A stretch of DNA of 64,000 nt from contig NC_082406.1 of assembly GCF_004011695.2 (NCBI RefSeq), positions 806,001 to 870,000 on the forward strand, given 5' to 3'. The position numbers and the translations under genes are program-made. The stretch comes from Ascochyta rabiei. Lineage: Eukaryota > Ascomycota > Dothideomycetes > Pleosporales > Didymellaceae. The notes below the pieces were generated by a model. The model did no database searches and was not told the origin of the DNA. It saw only the letters and a list, made by a program, of their open reading frames with translations. Positions 31,890 through 43,713 of the stretch are shown in pieces (the first letter of the stretch is position 1; every line of letters starts with the position of its first letter).

Positions 31890-34800
31890 ATGGAAGACCA
31901 GGCTCCTGGTGCGTTTGGGAGGCTATACGATGTCTATACAGAGCTCGGAACGCGTGAGCCTTCCACTCTGGAGCAAGCGCAAGCTGTCATCGAGTACATA
32001 CGGACAGAAAAAGGGTACCTAGACAAGGATATCTTGCGTGAGCTTGACACAATCTCCCCAAGAAATCGAGAGAGACTTCTCAGGATCGTACAGCTCAAGC
32101 AAGAATCTGAGGCGGCATACACCACAAGGTAGGCGAGTTGAGGTAAAGATGTAACCTACCATATCTGACAAATTGCAGTATCTCAGAGCAACTGTACTCG
32201 TCCAAGTACCGCTTCTTAAACGAATTAGTTCAGAATGCGGATGACTCTTCATACCGCACCGCAGAGAAGGGTGGAGTGTCGCCGTACTTGCGATTCGAGA
32301 TCACTCCAGACGTGTTCATCGTTGAAACAAACGAAGACGGCTTCACGAGGGCAAACATCGAGGCCATCTGTGCGACCGGGAAGAGCTCGAAAAAAGCTTC
32401 CCAGAACGACGATCACATTGGTGAAAAAGGCTTCGGTTTCAAATCAGTCTTCTCTATTGCTGAAGAAGTTCACATCCAGTCAGGGCTTTGGTCCTTTGGA
32501 TTCAAGCATTGCAAAGGGCAGCGCGGGTTAGGCATGGTCACACCTTTGGACATTCCGCCAGAGGTTCTGCCCGGTGATGTAACGACAAGAATAACGCTAC
32601 GATACTCCAGCCAAGCTAAAGACCAGTATGAGAGATTGACTGCGTCGGTCAGGCATCTACCCCATACCATGATCATGTTCATCCAACGAATCCGAACATT
32701 CCACGTCGCCATTACTGACGGCCAATGCGAGAGGTGGTCTACAAGCAAAGAATATGACTCGTCAAAGTCACGATGTACTATCACCAAAGTTCACAGAAAG
32801 AGCGACGCAATGGACGCGAAAACGTGGACGTTTCTGCTGTTCAGCAGCATCGAGAGATACTTACCGGCAGATGAGCGTCGCAAGAACCGCACAGAAGCGA
32901 AAATCGAGCTTGCTTTTCCCATCTATTTAGTCGAAGACAAAGAGGAACCCGAAGTATTAAATATGGGCCAGCACGTCTTTGCCTACCTGCCGTTACAGAG
33001 ACTGTCACAAATGAAGGTTAGTGTTCGAGAATGTTGATGAACCAAGGCTAACAGTCGTTTGCCCAGTTCCTCATCCAATCAGACTTTATCACAGCAGCGA
33101 ACCGGGAGACTGTGGCCGACTGTCCTTGGAACGACGCGATTTATGAAGGTGTCGCGCAACTCTTTGTCAGCGCAGTCACTGGAACCTTTGCGCAACCGGA
33201 CCATCCATTGCGGCACTCCTGGCTTGAATACCTGCCTATGCAATCGATGGACTTTCCATGGAATCAGCTGACTTCTTCGATCAAGAAGTCAATCACGGAG
33301 TCACTCAGGTTGAAACCTGTCATCCAATCCCGAGAGCAGAGACAATTCAAGGTGCCTTCTCAATTCCGAAATTTGGTCTACTCCACCATGCACAATAATG
33401 AGCCTCTTCTGCCTGACCTAGCAGACGAGTTATACATGTCCAGTGGATACGCAGATAAACATAGGAATTGTTTCCATACACTGGGTGTTAAAAATGTGAC
33501 CTGGGAAGACGTCATCCGCTTGCTTAAAGCTGACGTTGTGAGATTGTCATCGAGGCTTAAGAGCAAGCCAGCAACAGACCCGTGGCATGAAACCTTTTCC
33601 GACCTTATGATTCAGCCCTTCGTAAATCCTTCTTTATGGCACCTTCAGGATCAAATCAAGCCGCTGGCACTGCTTCCATTGTCAGGCTCACGCTCGTGGA
33701 CCGGTGCCCCTGGAGTGAGTGTGGGTGGCCCTAGGAATGTTTATTTCGCATGCGTTGGCACAACGCCAATACCGAAGCCCCTGCCGTTGAGTGTTCTTGA
33801 CACAGTCGCGTCTACCAATCCGAAGCGTAGAGCATTTGCTAAGGCGATGGGAGTCGAGGAATGCTCCAAAACCACCGTGTTTGCAGAAATTTGTAAGCGA
33901 CATTGCGAGACATTCTCAACACCCGTTATCGAAAATGATCAGTTCGTATTCCTGTACCGCCAGCAATGCAACGTCGATGACATCAGGGGATGGGTGAGAG
34001 TACCCTTGACCGCGGGTGGTACAGCGAGAGCCAAAGACACCAATCTTTATTTCGCTTCGAGTGGGGAATTCGACATGTTCAAGCTTCTTCCGAAGCAAAA
34101 TGCAACTGCAAAATTCTTGGCATCATCTCTATTCGATGCGCAGTCGCCGAGTACATTAGTCAACCACGAGGACTGGGAGACGTGGCTCGCTCGTGCGACA
34201 GGCGCAAGGTACTTCCCACCGCTATCGAATACAGAGACTAGGGGTGGTGGCCTGTTCGGCAGCTTTTGTCGAGTCCTTTCACCGGAAGTGAGAGACGTTG
34301 CCAAATACAAACCACGAAAGTTTCTGGGGATGCTCAAAGCCCATTGGAACGTGTACCAACAAGAGTCTCACTACGTCGAAGAGGAGTTGAAAAAGTGCAA
34401 GGTGCACTGCAGATCCGGCAATCTGGTTCCACTGCATACCGCATACCTACCAACGAAAGAGGTCATTGAGACGATCAACGATCTCGGTATCTCTGGAAGC
34501 ACTATACCTCTGCTCAGCGTGTCTGATAGCGCATTGGATGGATTGGCCTACCAATCCTGGAGGTTCTTGGAAGAATTCGGCGTCAGCCCAAAGCCAGACA
34601 TGGAGTTCTACGTGCTAGCTTTGCAAGCAATCGCTTTAGGTCCTGCCCAGACTGACTCCAGCACCGTTACGCGGATCTACACGCGCATGGCTGAGATGGC
34701 TACGGTACAACATCATGAGAAACTTCGGTATGATATTTTTAACGCACAAAATCTATCGACGATCATGCTAATCGAGTAATAGCAAAGTATTCGATGACAC

Positions 34801-37447
34801 TGGTCGTCCGACAATCTGGGATAAGCATTGCAGCGCATGGACAATCCGCAGTAAGTGCATGACAGATGGTCCAGACTTCATCACCTTCAAATCCGTCTTG
34901 CAACGCTCGTATCGAGATAATAGCCTCGTGCACGGGTTTTTCACGACGGTGCTTGGCATCAGCACGTGGACGATGCACGATGTTATTCGAGAGCTCGAAA
35001 CGCGACAGTCTCGCAACCATATCCCCGCGAGAACTTCTGAAGCACAGGACATCTACGAATTCATGCTTGAAAAAGCTGGCAGTGACACTGAATGGCAATT
35101 GATCAAGTAAGTCAGCTTTCACCTCTTCTTCTGCAATTTCCATATCTAGTCGATGAGACGACGGTATGATCCAGCACGCGCCGTAGTGCTCCTCTCATTG
35201 CACACATTGGCTTAAAAAGCTCAAAACAATGTTACTTTTGGCTGGGAAATCACATGCTCATATCTCTTTCTAGGGCAGCATTCTCAGAGAAGAGGCTTGT
35301 GCTCGGCGAAAATGGCGCCTGGCACGCCTTGGGCACCTGCCTTTGGAGAAGTCCTTTCGCGCTTGCCGACTTCCAAGATCTCTCAACGATGTACCCCAAC
35401 CTGGAAACATTCTTCGTCCGCAAGCTGGGCGTCAAAAAAGCTAGCCCAAGCATGCTTATCAACGAGGTCAAGCGCATGGCAGAAGAGCCGCAACCGCGCG
35501 TTCAAGATATTCGCGCTCGCTTGGTTGAGATTGGTACGATGCTTACCAAGATATCAGTTGATGACAGTGTGTCTCGTGCCTTGGAAAATCTCAAAACAGT
35601 CGCCTTTTTGCCAAAGAAGCAGAGTGGAAGACCTTCGGTGCTGGTAGGGGTGACAGCAGATTTTGCAATTTCCGATCATGCGCGATACGGCGAGGCATTT
35701 GCCGCGGAGGACATCCTGCTTGACTTCCAGATACACGAGGCGCAGATCATGCATACTATGTTTCGACATTTGGGCCTGACTCACCGGTATCTCTCGACAG
35801 GAGTCAAGGAGGTATCAGTAGTTGGAGATGGTGCAACCGAAGACGAAGAGCTGTCAAGGCAATTGCAGTCAAAAGCATACGGCTTATACTGGTGCGTATA
35901 TTTCTTTGTTCCAAAACTTTGATCAAGCCAAAAACCTGTCAGATCTTCAGCGCATTCCGAAGCTACTTGCCCGCAGCCCTCTTCAAGGTCGCTACTCTCA
36001 ACGACCAAGTGTATTGCACTCAATAAGTGTTATGTACACTGACAGTGAACAGTTGCGCTGCAAAGTACAAAAGCAATCAAGCCCTACAAGGACAACGCTT
36101 ACTGTATACACAACTGTGTGCAGTGGTCGTATCCACGTCCAGCGATATATCAACCAATTTGGTAATTTCTCTACTCTCTGAGTCGATCAGCGTCCGAAGC
36201 GACAGATCATTTATTAACCATAAAGTCCTTGGCGAAAAAATCACAATTTATGTGCCGGAAGATCAACGCGAGCGCCGGTCTTGCTATCGATCGCAGCTAC
36301 CAAAATTACTGGCAAGCATATTGGGCGTTGGTGAAGCTGCTACTTTTGACATTTCTTGTGTCGTCTCAGCTAGCCCGCGGGATCTCGAGGATATTCTCGA
36401 GGAGCAGGATATCCCGCAGGTTGAGTGGATTCCAAAGCCAGTATCTGCGATACCGGAGAAACCGGAGGAGGTTGAGCAACCGGGCACTACTATCGCACTG
36501 GCCGACATTTGCGAAGTGCAAGCTATACCGGTCGCATTTGACGTCATTACACCCAATGCGTCGCATTCACGCCAGGGATATGCACGAGTGAGTGCTAGTC
36601 CGCCTGTAATCGCTCCGAACGTGAAGCTACCATACTTCCCTGAATTGGTCGAGCAGGTTGTCAGGGTTGCTCGACGTGTCGGCCACAGATACAGGAATCC
36701 GAACGGTCCGGCCACCCAAGCTGGAGATGACAACCAACTGCTTCGTTACTTCGACCATCTGACCACTTTCGGTAGCCGAGAGACCGACTCCTCCCATAAC
36801 CGAAAAATCGGCGCTGTTGGAGAAGGCTATGTAAGTCAACCATATTCACGCAGCATACTCCAGACTAATCCCCCATCCAGGTCTTTACCCTCCTCTCAAC
36901 CCTCAACCTCCCTAATTTCAACGAATCCAATTGGCCGAGCACAATACGAAGCGAACTTACAGGCCGTTTCGGTTTTGAAGATCTGACAGCATGGCATGGA
37001 CACGAGACTTCTGATCTCGTGTACAAGGATGATACTGGTGCTTTTACTGAATACCTGCGCAATAACTGCGTAGGCGGCTTTTCGCCCTGGATTTTCGAAA
37101 CACGAAATATGCAAACGTCGCCAGTTGAGTACTACCTTGAAGTCAAAAGCACAACAGGTCGATGTGGAACGAGGTTCTATATGAGCGGGAAGCAATACGA
37201 AAGGGTACGTCAACTTAGGCGCGTGGATGTGCGCGAGGTTAGAATGGAGAATTATGCTAACTGAAGATGATAGATGGAGAGTATGGCCTTGGATTTGCCC
37301 AAATCTAGGAATAAGGTATATGTCATCTTGCGCGTGTACGACATGTTAACGCCGGATGTCGGGTTGGAAATCTTTGTGGATCCGTTGAGATTCAAGGGCA
37401 CGAAGTTGGACTTCGAGACGGAACAGTGGTATGTAAGTACGAAATGA
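31890..37447 (+). CDS. GHKL ATPase / NO VEIN-type protein with C-terminal DUF3883
   Basis: Eight exons (31890-32128, 32179-33016, 33067-34727, 34783-35106, 35274-35891, 36053-36830, 36881-37204, 37274-37447) keep phase throughout and give about 1,651 aa. Near residues 90-170 lies a Bergerat-fold ATPase: ELVQNADD (motif N), ETNEDGF (G1) and GEKGFGFKSVF (G2), as in sacsin and NO VEIN proteins. The long middle has no named domain. The C terminus has DLTAWHGHETSDLVYKDD, then YYLEVKSTTG (about residue 1,571) and KVYVILRVYDM. This is the NOV/DUF3883 domain, whose E-x-K hints at a PD-(D/E)xK-like nuclease fold. Function in fungi is unknown. The intron at 35892-36052 is long (161 nt), and an alternative with an extra small exon exists. 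The 3' end may also splice onward at the GTAAGT at 37433. Confidence 0.85.
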
Positions 37448-39560
37448 TTTTTTCTGCTGGGCTGCTCTCCATATATGGGTGTTGCATGACTTCACAGTTG
37501 CTGCACCAGGAGCGAAAGAATCGAGGAATTATTCTGTCATCCTTCTCCTTCGATTGGGTTACAGTACTTGCTCTTCATCAAAATACACAGTATACCAAGC
37601 TGCCTCAATGCCAGCGAAGGCACTTTCACCGCCGTTACGCAGCAGATACCCATCGTTACTGAGATCGTATTCCTGCACGCCAAATCAGGATGCTGAGCTG
37701 AAGGGCTGCGGGTCCCTCTAGAATGCCTGCTTTGGGCGCTCGCCTTTGATTGTGAAACCTGCATTTAGGCCAAGGAAAAAAACCCTACACGACCTTCCTT
37801 GGTTAGGACATTATCAGACATACGACTAATCATAGGATGCTGATCCGACGGGGAGAGATGGTCGCTGAGGCTCTGAAAATTGGCAGAAGGTAAACCTTTT
37901 ATTTGAATCATCTCGACTGGGTATCAAGACGTCTCAAAAGCCGCGAATTCCAGGTCTTCATCAGCAATAAGTGTTTCCAATTTAGTGACTTAGCCAGTCT
38001 CACCTCACAGCACGTCGATTGCAGGACCAATAAGACAATGTAAACATACAGTCGAGATTGGCCAGTGAAAATCTTCCCGTGAGCAGTCGTCATTACCACT
38101 TGATCCTCTCCTTTTATTTTGCCTCTTTGCAAGGACCACTTGGTCCCAAGTACGTAGTAGTCCCCTGTCAAACGGTAACAAAAAAACTTAGTGGGGCGGA
38201 GATGACACAAGTGCAGCGACATACCCAAGCTCATGATGGTTGCTTAGAGCTGGGGGCTGGAAGGTCCCCCTCTGCCCCACCTCGTTCAACTGTGGCTGAA
38301 GACTAAGCGGACCTCACTCCAGACAAATCAAGTGCAATTCTCGACTTCTGAGCAGCAAAAGCTGCACACCATCATTGTGGGGTGTTTGGAAATCTACCGT
38401 AGTTGGAATGGATAGGTGTGATTGAAACTAAGCGTTTTGGTGTAGTTTTGGGCTCGCCGTCTCCATAGGTATTTGTTCCGCCAAGCAGAACGCGCCTCAT
38501 GGTCACAACACAGCGTCGAAGGAGACACGACCCTTTGTACGCAAACAACATGGCAGAATGTATGCGGTCCGCAGTTCTATACTTTTTGTGGTCATCAATT
38601 TGCTAGGATACTGCGTTGTCTTCGAACTTTGGCCTGGACATGTCCGTAGGCTACTTGGGCTCAACCACGTATCAAGTCCAATAGCCAGGAGATCCTTGTC
38701 CTCCATAAATATACTTGAATCCTTGGAACTATAATTGAAGCGACCGCTTACAGTCCGGGAGAGAATCGCTATGGGAACGATGAGCGTTTGTGTTGCAGAA
38801 TTGTGTCAGGTGTCGGAGATTCTACGCAAAGACATGCAGTATGTTGGAAGACGTTGGCAACAGGAAATCGAGGTTCATCTGCGTCGCAAAGTTGAGGTCA
38901 ACATACTCAATTTACTTACATTCGATATCCCACGCAACTTAGTGTACAACGGAAGCAGGCAAAGAAGTGTCGTTGTTAGAGGGGATAGGGGATGATAGAC
39001 CTGCGAAAGGGTGGGGACCGGGGAAGTGTTGGTACTGTACGGAGCGACATACACCTGGAAGGTCTGGCTGTCCAAGGACACACGAGGATCCAAAGAAGCG
39101 GTTGAAAGACACCAGGAAGGTCGGTGGCTGAAGGAGTCGAGCTGAGGACAGGGATCTGTTCAAAGCGACCAAAGTGGTATTTGAAGACTGAGTCGTTTTG
39201 TGAGGTGCTCGAGCACTGAGCAAATCGACTCTCGAGAGCATACGAGACTGTGCTCCTCTGGTTCAAACTTGATATACTTGATGATCAGCTTCTTACCTTC
39301 ACTTCTGCGTCAGAAGCCGCGCAGAGCTGTCCTTCACCTTGCGACATTAGCAGATCGCTTCCTCGTTATTGTGGTCGCCAGACAATAGCAAAGAGCAGTG
39401 GCTGGGGACTCAGCAGTATCACAAATCAAACCTTCTGTCTCTCACCCCCTCTCTTGTTCCTGTTGTCTACGTGTTTTCCTCACATATCTTTGTTATTACA
39501 AACCCTTTGTTCTCATCACTACCGCGGCCGGTCCGTAAACTCAGCTTCCTCATCGCCGTC
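37448..39560. other. Long intergenic interval
   Basis: About 2.1 kb without a supported gene. A short open stretch on the plus strand around 38750-38990 has no ATG-led frame or motif I recognise. The last 200 bases are CT-rich and are probably the 5' leader of the coiled-coil gene. Confidence 0.45.
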
Positions 39561-41909
39561 ATGTCCGACTCCAACCCGTTCGCCTTCACGGGACTCAATG
39601 CTCCCCAGTTCTCCTCTTCCGACGCCAGTCTGCGGGCGGAGCTGGCCAGGTCGAGGCAGAACGTCACAATGCTGCAGCGCGAGGTACAGACCCTGAAAGA
39701 CGCAAGTGGCATAGCGCAGGCGCTAGCGTCCGCCAAGAACCAAGTCCAGGAGGCTCAAAGAGAGTCGAAGCGCGCCCAAATGGCTGAAAAAATCGCCCGT
39801 AAGGCTCTGGCATCTCTCAACAACATGCGCAAAAACGAAGACGAGGTATTTAGTACGTCGGATAAGTCGGATGAGTTGAAGTCGCTTCGGCGAAGGGTGG
39901 GGGAGCTGGAGACGCAGCTGTCCGAAACGGAGACGCGGCTGGCCGAAACGAAACATGATCTTGTGGCATGCCAGGGTTACCTTGCTAAAGATGAGGACAG
40001 CTTACGAGCCCAATCCGAAGAAGCAGACAGTGTAAAGAAGCAGTTGCAACGAAAGCTTCGGGACGCTGAAGGTGGCCTCACCAAGGCCAATGCAGAAGTT
40101 CGACAGCTCAACGAGGAGGCTGGTGAGGCTGAAGTGGAGCTTGAAGAGTTACGCAAAGACAACCCTCGACTTGAGAAGGCCCTTGACGATCAGAAGAAAG
40201 TTGTAGCCGAACTGAACAACATCAACGACAATCTGGTCGCCGACCTTGTACAAGAACAGGCTCAGCGCAAAGCCCTCGCTCGCGAACGCGATGGTTTCGA
40301 AATAAAGCTGGCGGAGACACTGCTAGCCTTGAGAGAGAGAGGAGAGAGCGAAGCCGAAGCCCGCAATAACTTAGCTTTGTTCGTGGATGAGATGGAGCAG
40401 ACCGCCCATGGAACGAACAAGCGCATGGAAGAACTCCAAGTTCAAATGGATACACATAACCTACAAGTCCACGACTACGAGCGCAAAGTGGCCCTCAAGG
40501 ATGAACGCATCGCATACCTTGAGCGAAATAACGAGGTGCTCGAGGACAGGCTTCAGGAGACGAGTGCGCACCGCCCTGTAAACGACCGCATCCTCTGCCC
40601 GCCTACATATCGCAGTGTTAGCAACTTCAGCCACTCCTCGATGGCTGATGAGCTAGGGCTGTCGTCGGACGCTGAATTCGATGATTATGAGTCTGTGTAT
40701 GCTCGCTCTGATGACGATGAGCCTGCTGAGATGTCAGTCGATCTTCAGCTATCGGGCGTGCGCGAAATCATTGGTATCGCACCTCACAATACTCCTACGC
40801 CCAGTTCAACGTGTATCAGCGATACTGCATCTACTTCTACGCAAAAACAGCTCTGTGGCTCCTCCCTTATCGAATTCTCCCCTGTCAGCAATGTCCATAG
40901 CATCGAGCCTGTACAGACTGTCGATCTTACTTTGTCAATGTATGACGAAACGGTCGCATGCTTCTCGCCGAGCGATCCCGCCGCCCTCAAATTCTCTCTG
41001 TACGTAGAGATGGTAGAGTGCCTTTCACCCATCGAGCCCAAACTTCCATTGTTTGCTCACTCCAGCATTCACGAAGCCCTGGACTATGCTCCGGCCATGT
41101 TCACGACGTCAATACCCGATTCTCCAGCCGAGCCATCGAGACTATCTTCAAATCTCGATGAGTTGCTCAACTATCCCCCAGTTGAGCCCACTCCTCCAAC
41201 TCCTCCTGCTACACCAGAGGCAGAGTTTCTCGGTCTGCATGTGATCGAACATGCCAGCTTGAGCCTTGAGCCGATCAATCCACGGCACGTTAAGGCACCA
41301 TCCAGTCTCAGGGACTCGCCTATCGAAAGCTCTTTGCAGAAACTCCTTCCTGCTCAGGCTCCGATGAACGACGCAAAGCGCTACGATTCGGTCGTCACTG
41401 CCGAAGCTTCGAACGCATTTCGACGTAGACGTAGCCCTCTCAACCCAGTCGCCAGGCTTCGCAATCATACAGATACCAACGTTGTAGACGATCTTTCGAG
41501 AATATGGCCTCTCGCAGACGGAACGCAGGCCGAACCGTCGTCACCGCAGGGCCCACCACCCAGCAGCCCTCGTGTTCACTACATGTTTGTACAGAACAAC
41601 GAACTCAGCTCGTTCTTCCACTATCTTCTACACACCATCTTCGTCTTCGTCTGTTTGTATTGCTGGACTATCAAACACAAGCTCTACTCCTGGGAGCACG
41701 CGAACGGCGTAGGTTTCGGCGAAGGGTACGGCAACGTCCATGACCGCTACGGCAGTCCTTACGGCAACGGACACTACCTCCTAGGCATGCTGCCCATCAA
41801 TCTTCTCAGTGCAGACAGTTTGTTGCCAGAGAGAGCTGTCGTCGCCATCACCAGTACTGTGAGCGCGTTGGAGAACTGGGTCGGGCTTGGACCTACGCCA
41901 CTGTGTTGA
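39561..41909 (+). CDS. Tail-anchored coiled-coil protein
   Basis: One exon, 782 aa from MSDSNPFAF at 39561. The frame is open upstream, but the preceding sequence is leader-like and has no better ATG. Residues 20-340 form a long, almost unbroken coiled coil (ELARSRQNVTMLQREVQTLK, LRRRVGELETQLSETETRL, and so on). The following 350 residues are acidic, Ser/Pro-rich and disordered, with repeated short patterns of the type VEMVECLSPIEP and YDETVACFSPSDP. Near residue 680 a single membrane segment (FHYLLHTIFVFVCLYCW) is followed by a Gly/Tyr/Asn-rich tail. It may be a membrane-tethered scaffold or organelle-linked protein. No family name can be given. Confidence 0.75.
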   Translation: MSDSNPFAFTGLNAPQFSSSDASLRAELARSRQNVTMLQREVQTLKDASGIAQALASAKNQVQEAQRESKRAQMAEKIARKALASLNNMRKNEDEVFSTSDKSDELKSLRRRVGELETQLSETETRLAETKHDLVACQGYLAKDEDSLRAQSEEADSVKKQLQRKLRDAEGGLTKANAEVRQLNEEAGEAEVELEELRKDNPRLEKALDDQKKVVAELNNINDNLVADLVQEQAQRKALARERDGFEIKLAETLLALRERGESEAEARNNLALFVDEMEQTAHGTNKRMEELQVQMDTHNLQVHDYERKVALKDERIAYLERNNEVLEDRLQETSAHRPVNDRILCPPTYRSVSNFSHSSMADELGLSSDAEFDDYESVYARSDDDEPAEMSVDLQLSGVREIIGIAPHNTPTPSSTCISDTASTSTQKQLCGSSLIEFSPVSNVHSIEPVQTVDLTLSMYDETVACFSPSDPAALKFSLYVEMVECLSPIEPKLPLFAHSSIHEALDYAPAMFTTSIPDSPAEPSRLSSNLDELLNYPPVEPTPPTPPATPEAEFLGLHVIEHASLSLEPINPRHVKAPSSLRDSPIESSLQKLLPAQAPMNDAKRYDSVVTAEASNAFRRRRSPLNPVARLRNHTDTNVVDDLSRIWPLADGTQAEPSSPQGPPPSSPRVHYMFVQNNELSSFFHYLLHTIFVFVCLYCWTIKHKLYSWEHANGVGFGEGYGNVHDRYGSPYGNGHYLLGMLPINLLSADSLLPERAVVAITSTVSALENWVGLGPTPLC

Positions 41910-42450
41910 GTTACCATGACTTGCAGGAATCCACCACAGTCAGTATTTTCATGTGTAAAAGCAGAATTGATGCCCGAAGGATTGCACGCAAGCAGATGGA
42001 ATCTTGAGTTTCATGGTCATATTGATATGATGGCCTGCCAAGGACATATCTCATAGGGGCCATGGCTTTGCATAGGTGGCGTTTTCTCTGTTTCTCACAT
42101 CTGCCTTCTGCTTTGGCTTCTCCCTGTCTTTTCACATCTCGATACTCTGTTTCCTTCCTGATACCCCAAATCTTCGATTGAGCGAATAAATACCCCTTCC
42201 TACTTTCTCGTGTAATAGTCGTTAGCATTTCCTCAGTCGGTGTTGTACAGTAATTTTCCTATATACAGTAGTAGCTAATGTTGTCCATGGGCACAGCTAA
42301 AGACGTTCTTGTTCTTGCTCCAGGACATTCGATGTGCGATCTTATACAAGAGCGTGCTGTGATCATATTCATTATGGTAGATTACAACCTCAACATGCTT
42401 ACCATGTATACAAGCTTTACGAAATTCCACACAAAAAGTCAAGTATCTGT

Positions 42451-42996
42451 TTAGCTGCCTGCCAGCCTCGTAACGACAGGCATCTTCCTCACGCACTCCG
42501 TTGCACCGCTCTCCGTAGCGTCCACCAGCCACCTAGCTAACGAGCTCCTATTCGTATTCATGGTCCAACCCTTCGCACCAAGCGGTCCAATATACAGCTT
42601 CCTGCCCTCCCTGCCCTTCCGCCAATTGTCTTTTTCACTCTCACCAGGAATAGCAACGATTCGAAAAACGGTCCAATCGAGATCCTGCGCCTCATTCTCC
42701 AACAAGTCTGCAACGTTCATGATATTGCGGTACACAGCCCGGGCAAAGAGCTTCATGAAAGCAAGAACAACAGGCGTCATTAGCGTCCACGAATCATCCA
42801 GTTTCTGAATCGCCATGGTGCCTATCAAAGAGACCCTCTCGACTCCGTGGTCCCTCATTGCAGGGATGACGGTATTGCGGTATATATCGGCGTACAGTGA
42901 TGGCGCGATATGGGTATCTGAGATCTGAGCGCCAAGGTGCGATATGACAGTCGAACAGCCCGCGATTGGTGTAGAGAAAATCTTCGAGTCGTTCAT
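42451..42996 (-). CDS. NAD(P)-binding (NmrA/SDR-like) protein lacking its N-terminal part
   Basis: On the minus strand the frame to the TAA at 42451 contains IFSTPIAGCSTVISHLGAQI, SLYADIYRNTVIPAMRDHGV, VERVSLIGTMAI and DWTVFRIVAIPGE, the core of an atypical SDR with NAD(P)-binding fold. The usual N-terminal beta-alpha-beta with G-x-x-G-x-x-G is not visible. The frame is open to 43155 but that part carries no glycine motif and no ATG further up. From the ATG at 42996 the protein would be 181 aa against about 220-230 expected. Either a first exon is missed or the gene is 5'-truncated. The cold-shock gene starts only about 190 bp away on the other strand. Confidence 0.6.
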   Translation of the reverse strand: MNDSKIFSTPIAGCSTVISHLGAQISDTHIAPSLYADIYRNTVIPAMRDHGVERVSLIGTMAIQKLDDSWTLMTPVVLAFMKLFARAVYRNIMNVADLLENEAQDLDWTVFRIVAIPGESEKDNWRKGREGRKLYIGPLGAKGWTMNTNRSSLARWLVDATESGATECVRKMPVVTRLAGS

Positions 42997-43185
42997 CTCG
43001 TCCTTGATTACCGAACAAAGAGGTTCGAGGATAGGTCGGTGGGTATCCCCGTCTGGATGGAATACCTCATCGTTACACAACAAGGTGATGCATACAAAAG
43101 TATTGGAATCGCGATCCAGAACGTGTTCGATAGACCACGACAATCTATCAGTCAATTCGCCTCGTCACTATACGCAGTCTGTATC

Positions 43186-43441
43186 ATGTTAAAGTACAGA
43201 GGCACTGTCAAATACTCCGATGAGAAAAAGGGTACGGGGTTCATCACCCTAGAAAACGGAAAGTCCACTGTCTACATGCATCACAGCGCCATACACGTAA
43301 GAAAGCGCTACCACAATCCAAGTGTACGCGATCAAACTCATGTTTCTACAGGACGATGGCGTCAGTATCCTCACCGCAGGGCCGCCAGTCGAGTTCGAAA
43401 TTCTGATAACAGCAAAGGGTCCTGCTGCAATCAAGGTTTGA
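43186..43441 (+). CDS. Cold-shock-domain protein, bacterial-type, with an intron
   Basis: Two exons, 43186-43296 and 43352-43441, join across a 55-nt intron (GTAAGA ... TTTCTACAG) to give 66 aa, the size of a bacterial Csp. Seen: YRGTVKYSDEKKGTGFITL, matching the GTVKWF and RNP1 region, with Thr replacing the first Phe of KGFGFI. Then STVYMHHSAI, matching RNP2 (VFVHxSAI), then PVEFEILITAKGPAAIKV, matching the closing strand (VEFEV, KGPxAxNV). Cold-shock domains bind single-stranded RNA/DNA and act as RNA chaperones. Small stand-alone versions are typical of bacteria and rare in fungi. The intron interrupts between the RNP2 strand and the following loop and restores a complete domain, which strongly supports the model. 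Confidence 0.8.
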
Positions 43442-43713
43442 ACTGAAACCGGGAATTCGAAGCTTCGAGGGCAGGTAGAATGTGGACATGATCACGTCGA
43501 ACGAATATGATGATTTTTCTTTTGGCCTGCTGATTCCTCGCCAAAAATTGACGATATGTTGCCGCAAAGAGGTCTCCTATATAATCTTGAGACTTTCCCC
43601 TTAACAGTCGCGAAGAGAACTGTTTTATTGCCTTCTACGCAAGTACGAACTATGCTGATCGAGCGCGCACCAAATCACATCATAATCTTTAAGCCCGCCG
43701 ACAAATGTCCACT

